DNA of 6,428 nucleotides from Abditibacteriota bacterium (GCA_017959625.1 JAGDAG010000136.1:1-6428), one strand, 5' to 3'. Counted from the first letter of the stretch, positions 1 to 5,929 are shown. Translations and numbers: made by a program. The notes: generated from the sequence alone by a model not told the origin.

Positions 1-757
1 AGGTATTCCCCTCTATCTCCGCGATCCTGTCGGCCGCAGAGCCGTAGTCGGTGACGCAGCCCATGGGGCCCGCGGGACTGCTTATCAGCAGATCGTCATG
101 GTCCGAAACGACGGCGGCGCCGCCGGAGCGGCAGCCCAGCAGCCAGGAGGGCCGGTAGGGCAGCTGCCCGTGAAGGCGCAGGCAGGTGCTGCAGCCGTAA
201 AGGGCTATCTTTACATCACAGTCGCCCAGAGCGTCTGCCAGAAGCCCGGGCTTTGCCGAAGGGTTGATGCTTTTTTCGGTGTCCGTGAGCCTTGCCGCCC
301 CCGGGTTGATCAGGGCCCCGGGGGGGACGTTCCTGCGTTTCGTTCTGGTATAGAGGCCGCGGAGAGCCTGCCCAAATACGCGATCGGTCTCCTCCGCGAT
401 GCAGCCGTTCAGATAATAGGGATTGTCCGCCAGGGCCGATAAGGTCTGGGGAGGATACCTTAGAAAGTGTTCAAAGGGAGCCAGCCTGCTGCTTTCGGGA
501 TATATGGAGGTCCTGCTGCCGGAGGCAATGGTGGCCGCCACGTTCTGAAAACAGGTCTTTCCCGCCGTGCGGCTGTTCATAAGCCCCACGGCCGATCTGT
601 TTTTAAGATCCGCAAGATCCGGGTAATTCGCCCTGTTCAGGACCCCCAGCGGGGTGTTCCTGAAGGTCACCAGCACGTAGGTCATATCCCCGGCCGGTTC
701 CCCGAAGGCCGGCAGCGCCGTCAGCAGGGCCAGCAGAAAGAGCAGCCTAAGCTTCAT
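1..757 (-). CDS. Secreted alkaline-phosphatase-superfamily-like protein, function unknown (3' end outside window)
   Basis: This frame stays open for 252 codons from an ATG at 757 to the window edge, so the protein continues past base 1. Residues 1-19 form a clear signal peptide (MKLRLLFLLALLTALPAFG, then EPAGD), so the product is exported. Residues 58-68, GLMNSRTAGKT, followed by ATIASGSR (75-82), match the MN-x-RTAG ... T-x-G-x-GSR signature that I recall from uncharacterised secreted proteins of Firmicutes and Armatimonadota with an alkaline-phosphatase-like fold. Further conserved-looking pieces are KPGLLADAL (169-177) and RPSWLLGCRSGG (202-213). Seven cysteines (69, 119, 180, 189, 192, 209, 234) allow disulfides. 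The start overlaps the last 11 bases of the DUF1385 gene, which implies translational coupling. I cannot name a substrate, and no complete metal-binding site is visible in the part present. Family assignment is from memory of motifs; the reading frame itself is secure. Confidence 0.8.
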   Translation of the reverse strand, partial: MKLRLLFLLALLTALPAFGEPAGDMTYVLVTFRNTPLGVLNRANYPDLADLKNRSAVGLMNSRTAGKTCFQNVAATIASGSRTSIYPESSRLAPFEHFLRYPPQTLSALADNPYYLNGCIAEETDRVFGQALRGLYTRTKRRNVPPGALINPGAARLTDTEKSINPSAKPGLLADALGDCDVKIALYGCSTCLRLHGQLPYRPSWLLGCRSGGAAVVSDHDDLLISSPAGPMGCVTDYGSAADRIAEIEGNT

Positions 758-1817
758 GGCTTTCGCCGCCTTCCGCGGGCTTCGCGGACTCTTCTGCCAC
801 CAGCCTGAGAGAGGCTATGGCGCATTCCAGCATGCCGTCGTCGGGCTCCCGGGTGGTGATGCGCTGCATAAGGAGACCCGGCGAAAGAAAGACCCGGGTA
901 AAGACCGAATCGGGATACTTTGCGGAAAGCTTGATTATTTCGTAGGAGATGCCCGCAACAAGGGGCAGCGCCAGCATTTTCAGGCCGAAGCGGAGAAGCT
1001 TGTTTTCGTTGGGCACGAAACAGAAAACTATTATAGTCACTGCTATGACTATAAGGATAAAGCTTGTGCCGCAGCGGGTGTGTATCCTGGAATACGGCCG
1101 CACCTTTTCGGGGGTGAGCTCCGCTCCCGCCTCGAAGGCGTTGATGGTTTTGTGCTCCGCTCCGTGATAGGAAAATATCCTTTTCACGTCCGGCATGAAG
1201 GATATCCCGTAAACGTACAAAAAGAATATCAGCAGTTTGAAAAAGCCTTCTATAAGGGAAAACGCCCATTTGTTTGACGAGGGGATATGCAAAACCGTAT
1301 TGGTCAGAAAGCCGCTGAGGTAAATGGGCACCAGCATAAACAGCGCTACGGCCACGGCCATCCCCACAAAAGCGGAAGCGCCTATCAGGATCCCGTTGAC
1401 TTTGCTGCCTGCGGATTCCAGCTGTTTTTTGTCCTTTTCCTGTTCCTTGCGGAGTTTGGCCGCTTTCTTCTCTTCTTTCGGGGAAAGGGGGGCCTCCGGA
1501 TCGCCGGCTTCGGCCAATCTGGCTTCCAGCTTTCTGTTGTCTTCCTCCAGCTGGTCGGTCATGGCTATATCGCTGGACCAGAAAAGGCTTTTCATCCCCA
1601 GCATCATGCTGTCCACAAGGGCCGCTATGCCTCTCAGAAAGGGCGCCTGCAGCCTGCTGAATACGCCGGTGTAGCTTTCCACGGGTTCGAGAGTTGAGGT
1701 GATTTCCCCGTTTGCCCGGCGGCAGGCTATGGCAAAATGGGTCTTTCCCCTCATCATGACCCCTTCTATGACTGCCTGGCCTCCGTAGGCCGGCCGTTTG
1801 TTTTCTGCTTCTGACAA
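747..1817 (-). CDS. yqhQ: DUF1385 / YqhQ-family integral membrane protein (predicted metal-dependent)
   Basis: This 356-residue protein has the hallmarks of the DUF1385 family (COG3872, YqhQ of Bacillus), an uncharacterised membrane family sometimes described as a predicted metal-dependent enzyme. The N-terminal GGQAVIEGVMMRG lies at 12-24. The signature YHGAEHKTINAFEAG is at 217-231, with H218 and H222 as possible metal ligands. HTRCG is at 246-250, and the C-terminal EPDDGMLECA at 334-343. Hydrophobic segments lie near 141-170, 184-206, 251-268 and 279-294. It is longer than the roughly 310-320 residues usual for the family because of a highly charged, probably coiled-coil stretch at about 86-138, before the first membrane segment. 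The start is TTG at 1817: an AGGAG sits 7 bases upstream, and the conserved motif begins only 11 residues in. It has its own promoter and overlaps the downstream secreted-protein gene, so the two form an operon. Identity is well supported; the biochemical function is unknown. Confidence 0.93.
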   Translation of the reverse strand: MSEAENKRPAYGGQAVIEGVMMRGKTHFAIACRRANGEITSTLEPVESYTGVFSRLQAPFLRGIAALVDSMMLGMKSLFWSSDIAMTDQLEEDNRKLEARLAEAGDPEAPLSPKEEKKAAKLRKEQEKDKKQLESAGSKVNGILIGASAFVGMAVAVALFMLVPIYLSGFLTNTVLHIPSSNKWAFSLIEGFFKLLIFFLYVYGISFMPDVKRIFSYHGAEHKTINAFEAGAELTPEKVRPYSRIHTRCGTSFILIVIAVTIIVFCFVPNENKLLRFGLKMLALPLVAGISYEIIKLSAKYPDSVFTRVFLSPGLLMQRITTREPDDGMLECAIASLRLVAEESAKPAEGGESHEA

Positions 1818-1824
1818 AATGCTT

Positions 1825-1829
1825 CTCCT
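1825..1829 (-). promoter_or_regulatory. Shine-Dalgarno site fixing a TTG start
   Basis: On the minus strand AGGAG (within AAAAGGAGAAGC) lies 7 bases upstream of TTG at 1817-1815. There is no ATG or GTG nearby in frame. An in-frame ATT at 1820-1818 is a far less likely start. Confidence 0.75.
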
Positions 1830-1849
1830 TTTGTTAGATACTCATATAT

Positions 1850-1858
1850 ATTATACCA
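1850..1858 (-). promoter_or_regulatory. Extended -10 promoter of the yqhQ unit
   Basis: The minus strand reads TGGTATAAT: a perfect TATAAT (1855-1850) preceded by the TGn extension (1858-1856). I see no good -35 hexamer at 17 bases, which is common for extended -10 promoters. Transcription would begin near 1843, giving a leader of about 25 bases. The site lies downstream of the terminator of the preceding beta-helix gene, so this unit is likely transcribed independently. Confidence 0.7.
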
Positions 1859-1868
1859 TAAAGCAGAT

Positions 1869-1895
1869 AAAAACGTGCCCTGCGGGAGCCGCAGG
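1869..1895 (-). other. Hairpin with trailing T-run, possible second terminator
   Basis: Seven-base arms (1879-1885 and 1889-1895) enclose a 3-base loop. On the minus strand a five-base spacer, GCACG, then TTTTT follows. The spacer makes it a poor intrinsic terminator on its own. It sits between the strong terminator at 1916-1938 and the yqhQ -10 box, so it may be a back-up terminator, or its T-run may simply be part of the upstream promoter region. Confidence 0.35.
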
Positions 1896-1915
1896 CTTCT
1901 TTGTATGACCGCAAT

Positions 1916-1938
1916 AAAAAAGGGGCCCGGGGGCCCCT
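1916..1938 (-). terminator. Rho-independent terminator after the beta-helix gene pair
   Basis: Perfect 8-base arms (1921-1928 and 1931-1938, AGGGGCCC / GGGCCCCT) are followed on the minus strand by six T (1921-1916). It begins 15 bases past the stop codon of the 1953-3218 gene, the expected place for its transcript end. Confidence 0.9.
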
Positions 1939-1952
1939 CTTGTTATCCGCGC

Positions 1953-3218
1953 CTATTTGGGAAGTCCGTAAATATTGTTGTGTTCCTCCACCTTGGCTTT
2001 TACAACGCTTCTCTGGATCTTTTTGCCGCTCTTTATGATGTTGTCGGCAAATATCAATGCGGTGGCCGTTCCTCCCATCTTTTCGGGGGCTCCGGCGTCC
2101 TGGAAGCGGCAGGAGCTTATGATGGCGTTCCCGCCCTTGATCTCCACGGAGGCGTTGTCCCGGTTCCAGTTCACAAAGTTGCAGTTCTGCAGCGTGAGCT
2201 CTCCGCCTTCCATGACCACGTTGTTTTTGCAGGGGCCCCAGAAGGAGCAGTTCTGGAACATCACCGCGCCCTTGTTGCTGTCTTTTATGCGTACCATCAC
2301 GGGGTCCTCCTTGAACATGGCTACGAACTGCCCGTTGGTGATAAGCACGCCCAGACCGCTGGCGGCGTCCACCTGAACGGACGTATTGCAGCCGTCTGCC
2401 GCGGCCCCCATCAGCTGTCCGTTGGTGGTGCCGTGGCCGTTGTCGATAAAGCGGTAGCCTATGGCGTAGCCGTAGGCAAAGGTGTTAAGCACGTAGTGCC
2501 AGTCGCTTTTGCCCAGAATAAAGCCTTCGCCCTGAGTGAGCTGGAAGTCCCACAGGTCGCCCTTCATGGAATACCAGGGGTTCCAGTGTATGTTTTCCCA
2601 GCGGCCTATGTCGTAGATCTCGTCGGTGAATATGCCTCTGCGGAGGGGCTGGCCGGAAATGTTGCGGACCAGCTGCCGTTCGTTCTGGGATGCGTCTATG
2701 CCGTTGTAGGAGTTCAGCAGCTCGCAGTCCAGCAGGGCGGGGTTCTTGCCTCTCATAGCCACGGTCCAGGGATATGCCGCGGGCACCTTTTCCGTTTCCT
2801 GGTAGGGGTAATAGAACACGAAGCCCTGAACGGTGCAGTTGGTGTTCATCAGGATAAAGGGCTCGCCCTTCTCGTTGCCTCTGTTTTCCGTGGGCATAAG
2901 GGTGGAGCCGCCTTCGGTAGGCAGGGGGAGCCCCGCGTCGCGGATGCCGTTATTGGCAGGAACGGAAGCTCTGGTGCCTTTGAGAGTGACGCCTACGGGC
3001 ATAGTGAGGTGCCCTTTGAACAGATAGTTGCCGTTGTCCACCACCACGGTTCCGTATAGGGCCTTTCCGGCGTCGTCGAGAGCCTTCTGGAAGGCCTGGG
3101 TGTTGTCTGTTTTGCCGTCGCCTACGGCGCCGTAATCCTTCACGTTGAACTCAACGGCCATTGCCGCCGCTGCAAGCAGTGACAGGGCCAGGACCGCCGC
3201 AAATAGTTTCAGCTTCAT
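1953..3218 (-). CDS. Secreted right-handed beta-helix protein, pectate-lyase-3/GH28-like (downstream paralogue)
   Basis: This 421-residue protein has a textbook signal peptide (KLK, hydrophobic core, cleavage after AMA at 21). Residues 22-80 follow the Pectate_lyase_3 pattern that opens many GH28/GH55-like and phage-tailspike-type beta-helices: KDYGAVGDGKTDNTQAFQKAL, then GTVVVDNGNYLFKG and LTMPVGVTLKG. The C-terminal half shows helix rungs with a C-x-F motif at C324, C346 and C370 (spacing 22 and 24 residues). The core (150-217) is almost identical to the tandem neighbour at 3306-4580. Beta-helices of this kind usually bind or cleave polysaccharides, but I cannot assign catalytic acids or a substrate. 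The ATG at 3218 has AAGGAG 6 bases upstream. The gene has its own extended -10 promoter and a strong terminator behind it. It lies beside a divergent polysaccharide export operon, so action on cell-surface glycan is a reasonable guess. Confidence 0.88.
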   Translation of the reverse strand: MKLKLFAAVLALSLLAAAAMAVEFNVKDYGAVGDGKTDNTQAFQKALDDAGKALYGTVVVDNGNYLFKGHLTMPVGVTLKGTRASVPANNGIRDAGLPLPTEGGSTLMPTENRGNEKGEPFILMNTNCTVQGFVFYYPYQETEKVPAAYPWTVAMRGKNPALLDCELLNSYNGIDASQNERQLVRNISGQPLRRGIFTDEIYDIGRWENIHWNPWYSMKGDLWDFQLTQGEGFILGKSDWHYVLNTFAYGYAIGYRFIDNGHGTTNGQLMGAAADGCNTSVQVDAASGLGVLITNGQFVAMFKEDPVMVRIKDSNKGAVMFQNCSFWGPCKNNVVMEGGELTLQNCNFVNWNRDNASVEIKGGNAIISSCRFQDAGAPEKMGGTATALIFADNIIKSGKKIQRSVVKAKVEEHNNIYGLPK

Positions 3219-3250
3219 TGGTATCTCCTTGTTTTTATTTATACGATATC

Positions 3251-3259
3251 ATTATAGCA
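3251..3259 (-). promoter_or_regulatory. Extended -10 promoter of the downstream beta-helix gene
   Basis: The minus strand reads TGCTATAAT (TATAAT at 3256-3251, TGC at 3259-3257). The surrounding 17 bases (3246-3262) are identical to 4618-4634 in front of the paralogue, which supports function. At 17-base spacing the -35 position reads CAGAAA, a poor match, and lies in the loop and arm of the hairpin at 3268-3291. The predicted leader is about 25 bases. Confidence 0.75.
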
Positions 3260-3267
3260 TATCCCGG

Positions 3268-3291
3268 CCCCGTTTTCTGATAAAAACGGGG
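3268..3291 (-). other. 9-bp perfect hairpin between the two beta-helix genes
   Basis: Arms CCCCGTTTT (3268-3276) and AAAACGGGG (3283-3291) enclose a 6-base loop. It starts 14 bases after the stop of the upstream paralogue. Neither strand has a T-run directly after it, so it is not a classical terminator. It could partly stop or 3'-protect the upstream transcript, and it overlaps the -35 region of the next promoter. Confidence 0.55.
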
Positions 3292-3305
3292 CTTATGCGG
3301 GATTT

Positions 3306-4580
3306 TTATTTCAGGATGACGTTGTCCTTCTCCACTATCCGGGCGCCGGAGGAGCCGTCTATCACCCGGTCCGTTTTCAGGATATTGTCCTTGAATATGA
3401 GGGCTTTTGCGTCCCCGCCTATCTTTACGGCCTGCCCCTTATGCTGGAACCTGCAGCCTGTGACTATAACGTCTCCGCCGCATATTTCCAGGGAAGGAGT
3501 GTCAAGGCCGTGGCAGTCGTAGTCCACAAAGTTGCAGTTGCTGAAGGTGAAGCTTCCCGCCTTTATCCTGGCGTTGGAGTCGCAGGGGCCCCAGAAGGCG
3601 CAGTTCTCGAACATGGCTACGCCGCCCTCGTTGCCTTCTCCCGCTTCCACCATCACCGGGTCCTTTCCGAACATGGCGACGAATTCGCCGTTGGTGAACA
3701 GGAGCCCCATGGGGTTGCATTGTTCGATATATACCGATCTGTTGCAGCCGTCCGCGCCCAGGCCCAGGAAATTCCCGTTGCAGGTGCCCGTTTCGGTTTT
3801 TATGAATTTGTAGCCGATCTTATAGCCGTAGCAGAAGCAGTTGATCACGTAGTGCCAGTCGCTTCTTCCCAGAATGAACGCTTCTCCGTTTTCCAGCTGC
3901 CAGTTATACAGCGTTTTCTCTACGCTGTACCAGGGGTTGAAGTGTATGTTCTCCCAGCGGCCTATGTCGTATATGGCGTCGGTAAAGATCCCCCGGCGGA
4001 GGGGCTGTCCGGAGATGTTGCGCACCAGGTGCCTTTCGTTGCGGGTGGCGTCTATGCCGTTGTAGGGGTTCAGCAGCTCGCAGTCCAGCAGGGCGGGGTT
4101 CTTGCCCCTCATGGCCACGGTCCAGGGATAGGGGACCGGGATATCGTCGTGTTCCTGCTCCGGATAGTAAAAAACAAAGCCCTTTACGGTGGCGTTGGTG
4201 TTTAAAGTTATAAAGGGTTTCCCGTTTTCGTCTCCGCGGCCGGCCGTCGGCATAAGGCAGGAGCCTCCGTCCGTAGGCTTCGGCAGGCCCTTGTCCCTGA
4301 GGCCGTTGCTGGCGGGGACGGAAGCCCTGGTCCCCTGAAGAGTCACGCCTTCGGGAACCGTAAGGGAGCCTTTGAAAAGATAGTTGCCGTTTCCGACAGT
4401 GACAACGCCGTAGCCCGCTTCTCCGGCGGCGTCAAGCGCCTTCTGAAAGGCTTCGGTACAATCCGCGGCCCCGTCGCCGGCGGCCCCGTAGTCCTCGGGA
4501 CGGAATTCGGCCGCTTCGGCTTTGCGGCGCAGCGCTGCGGAAAGGGCGAGTATGAGTGTGACGAGAGATAATAAATACAT
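3306..4580 (-). CDS. Secreted right-handed beta-helix protein, pectate-lyase-3/GH28-like (upstream paralogue)
   Basis: This 424-residue protein is a tandem paralogue of the 1953-3218 product. It has the same opening (PEDYGAAGDGAADCTEAFQKAL, GVVTVGNGNYLFKG), the same core (152-219; 62 of 68 residues identical to the neighbour), and C-x-F rungs at C327, C349 and C376. It carries 14 cysteines against 7 in the neighbour. I place the start at ATG 4580, with AAGGTG 5 bases upstream. A longer in-frame ATG at 4655 would lie upstream of the promoter and is rejected. The N-terminus MYLLSLVTLILALSAALRRKAEA is hydrophobic but has no basic residue before the core and RRK after it, which is abnormal for a Sec signal peptide. 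A beta-helix glycan-binding or -cleaving role is inferred from the fold; no catalytic residues are assigned. It is transcribed divergently from the polysaccharide export operon. Confidence 0.87.
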   Translation of the reverse strand: MYLLSLVTLILALSAALRRKAEAAEFRPEDYGAAGDGAADCTEAFQKALDAAGEAGYGVVTVGNGNYLFKGSLTVPEGVTLQGTRASVPASNGLRDKGLPKPTDGGSCLMPTAGRGDENGKPFITLNTNATVKGFVFYYPEQEHDDIPVPYPWTVAMRGKNPALLDCELLNPYNGIDATRNERHLVRNISGQPLRRGIFTDAIYDIGRWENIHFNPWYSVEKTLYNWQLENGEAFILGRSDWHYVINCFCYGYKIGYKFIKTETGTCNGNFLGLGADGCNRSVYIEQCNPMGLLFTNGEFVAMFGKDPVMVEAGEGNEGGVAMFENCAFWGPCDSNARIKAGSFTFSNCNFVDYDCHGLDTPSLEICGGDVIVTGCRFQHKGQAVKIGGDAKALIFKDNILKTDRVIDGSSGARIVEKDNVILK

Positions 4581-4585
4581 TTTTT

Positions 4586-4591
4586 CACCTT
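4586..4591 (-). promoter_or_regulatory. Shine-Dalgarno site deciding the start at 4580
   Basis: The minus strand reads AACAAGGTGAAAAAATG. AAGGTG is spaced 5 bases from the ATG. The paralogue has AACAAGGAGA at the equivalent place, so the motif is shared. The GTG inside it opens another frame (VKKCIYYL...) that is not protein-like and lacks its own ribosome site. Confidence 0.7.
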
Positions 4592-4597
4592 GTTCGG

Positions 4598-4611
4598 GGG
4601 GCGTCTGCCCC
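4598..4611 (-). other. Small GC hairpin in the 5' leader
   Basis: Arms GGGGC and GCCCC enclose a 4-base loop in the leader of the upstream beta-helix gene, ending 6 bases before the ribosome site. The paralogue's leader is AT-rich and has no such hairpin, so translation of the two copies may differ. Confidence 0.4.
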
Positions 4612-4622
4612 GGATTAATATC

Positions 4623-4651
4623 ATTATAGCATATTCCGGCGGCATGTTCAA
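4623..4651 (-). promoter_or_regulatory. Promoter of the upstream beta-helix gene
   Basis: On the minus strand TTGAAC (4651-4646) is followed after exactly 17 bases by TATAAT (4628-4623), with a TGC extension (4631-4629). The 17-base block 4618-4634 is identical to that at 3246-3262. An A7 tract (4654-4660) lies directly upstream in the position of an UP element. The start site would be near 4616, giving a leader of about 36 bases. This placement excludes the longer ORF start at 4655. Confidence 0.8.
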
Positions 4652-4702
4652 ACAAAAAAACCGGCGGCGCAGGGCAAAAAAAACTGCCGGATGTCTGTAA
4701 AC

Positions 4703-4731
4703 TTGCTTTTTTTTACGTTTTCCTTTATAAT
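4703..4731 (+). promoter_or_regulatory. Promoter of the polysaccharide export operon
   Basis: TTGCTT (4703-4708), a 17-base spacer that begins with a T run (T8 spans 4707-4714), then a perfect TATAAT (4726-4731). Transcription would start near 4738, leaving a leader of about 22 bases. An A8 tract lies upstream at 4676-4683. Confidence 0.75.
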
Positions 4732-4749
4732 TTAAATGAATATTGGTAC

Positions 4750-4754
4750 AGGAG
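4750..4754 (+). promoter_or_regulatory. Shine-Dalgarno site of the export protein gene
   Basis: AGGAG, 6 bases before ATG 4761. It excludes the in-frame TTG at 4743, which lies upstream of it, and the out-of-frame ATG at 4756. Confidence 0.8.
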
Positions 4755-4760
4755 AATGGC

Positions 4761-5915
4761 ATGCATAAACCTATAAAAATGCTTATAGCGGCCGTTGCCG
4801 CAGTCTTGTTCCTCCCCTGTCTGCTTTTTGCATACGACGTGGGAGCGGACGACGTGCTGCGCATAGCCGTTGTCGGAATGAATGATATCTCCGGGACTTA
4901 CAGAGTGTCTCCCGGCGGGACTATATCCGTCCCCATGGCGGGAGAGCTGGCAGTGGCCGGCAAGTCCCTCGGCGATATCAAGGCCGAGCTTACGGAAAAG
5001 CTTTCGGCGCGCCTGGTGAACCCAGAGGTCTACGTCAACATCGAGACGCCCACCAACAACAACGTTTTCGTTATCGGCCCCTTTGCCAAGGGCGGAGCCT
5101 ATGACATAAAGAAGGGCATGGGCCTTGCGGAAGTGGTGGCTATGGCCGCTTCGGTGGACAAGCTTGACGAGTATCAGAGCGTCAACGACGTTTATGTGGA
5201 AGTGAAGTCCACGGACGGTTCGGTATTCAAGACCAAATACAACGACGTGCTGTCCAGCGATTACGTGATGAAAGCCGGCGACGTCGTAAGGATCGATATG
5301 GAGAATGCCATCAACGTCAACGTGCTGGGGTCCGTAAGGCTTCCGGGTTTCAAGAGGCTTGCAGGCAATACCGGCAACCTGGTCACCGCAATAGCGGCTT
5401 CGGGCGGTTTCGGCGAAAACGCCAATTTTGCCCAGGTCAAGGTTTATTCTCCCGACGGGACCGAGAAAACGGTGGATTTCACCAAAATAGTTATGGCAGC
5501 CGGCGATTCCAGGCTGGAAAAGATAGTACTTGAGGACAATTCCACCATCGTTGTTCCCGAATACAATATGGGCATTACCGTGGTGGGCTGGGTCAAGAAG
5601 CCCGGCTTCTTTAAGATCAGGGCCGGGGAGACCTACAGGCTTACCGAAGCCATCGCCATGGCCGGCGGCGGCGTGGAGAATATGGCCCGCTACAACAATA
5701 TCGCGGTCATAGGCCCCAAGGGCACAGAAGAAGACACCAAGGTATACAACTACAACAATTACGTAAAGCTTCAGGATATGACCCAGAACCCCGTGATAAA
5801 GCCGGGGGACGTCGTCTTTGTTCCCTGTACCAGGTCCATCGACTGGAAGACGGTCATTTCCGCTTTGAGCAGTGTCGTCCGCGTAGTTTCCGACGTTCAT
5901 GACATCGGAGAGTAA
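4761..5915 (+). CDS. Polysaccharide export outer-membrane protein, Wza family, three SLBB domains
   Basis: This 384-residue protein starts at ATG 4761. It has a signal peptide with likely cleavage after A24 (LLFA, then YDVGADDVLRI). Residues 25-98 form the Poly_export domain: YDVGADDVL, YRVSPGGTISVPMAGELAVAGKSLGDI, LVNPEVYVNI. Three SLBB-type domains follow: about 102-188 (VFVIGPFAKGGAYDIKKG), 186-267 (VLGSVRLPGFKRLAG), and 272-356 (VVGWVKKPGFFKIRAGE), each ending in a GDVV/DNSTIVVP-type strand. The length matches Wza (about 380). A C-terminal segment (372-379, within 359-384) could be the amphipathic helix that forms the outer-membrane pore in Wza. There is no lipobox: C20 is preceded by LFLP, so lipidation is unlikely, unlike E. 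coli Wza. The gene directly downstream encodes a Wzz-type partner, so this opens an exopolysaccharide or capsule export operon. Confidence 0.94.
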   Translation: MHKPIKMLIAAVAAVLFLPCLLFAYDVGADDVLRIAVVGMNDISGTYRVSPGGTISVPMAGELAVAGKSLGDIKAELTEKLSARLVNPEVYVNIETPTNNNVFVIGPFAKGGAYDIKKGMGLAEVVAMAASVDKLDEYQSVNDVYVEVKSTDGSVFKTKYNDVLSSDYVMKAGDVVRIDMENAINVNVLGSVRLPGFKRLAGNTGNLVTAIAASGGFGENANFAQVKVYSPDGTEKTVDFTKIVMAAGDSRLEKIVLEDNSTIVVPEYNMGITVVGWVKKPGFFKIRAGETYRLTEAIAMAGGGVENMARYNNIAVIGPKGTEEDTKVYNYNNYVKLQDMTQNPVIKPGDVVFVPCTRSIDWKTVISALSSVVRVVSDVHDIGE

Positions 5916-5929
5916 AGGAAGGTATCATA

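Noticed and set aside
98..808. Plus-strand frames of 113-114 codons over the left edge
   Set aside because: They lie opposite the secreted-protein gene, whose signal peptide and motifs on the minus strand are clear.
1875..3059. 394-codon plus-strand open frame
   Set aside because: Antisense to the well-supported beta-helix gene; no ribosome site or recognisable domain, and its low-complexity V/A/G/H composition is typical of a GC-rich shadow frame.
3441..4205. 254-codon plus-strand open frame
   Set aside because: Antisense to the upstream beta-helix gene, and its composition resembles the other antisense frame because the two genes are paralogues.
4581..4655. 25-residue N-terminal extension of the upstream beta-helix protein (ATG 4655)
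   Set aside because: It would start upstream of the -35/-10 promoter and lacks a ribosome site; ATG 4580 has one.
4661..4690. CCGGC / GCCGG inverted repeat with a 20-base A-rich loop
   Set aside because: Only 5-bp arms with a long loop; no better than chance in GC-rich DNA and not placed like a terminator.
4343..4864. 173-codon minus-strand frame including VKKCIYYL after the GTG at 4588
   Set aside because: Crosses the promoter region and the export gene start, and turns into a proline/arginine-rich shadow. Only the frame-slip idea at the A-run is kept as a finding.
4725..5900. 391-codon minus-strand open frame
   Set aside because: Antisense to the Wza-family gene; begins and ends without signals and shows no domain.
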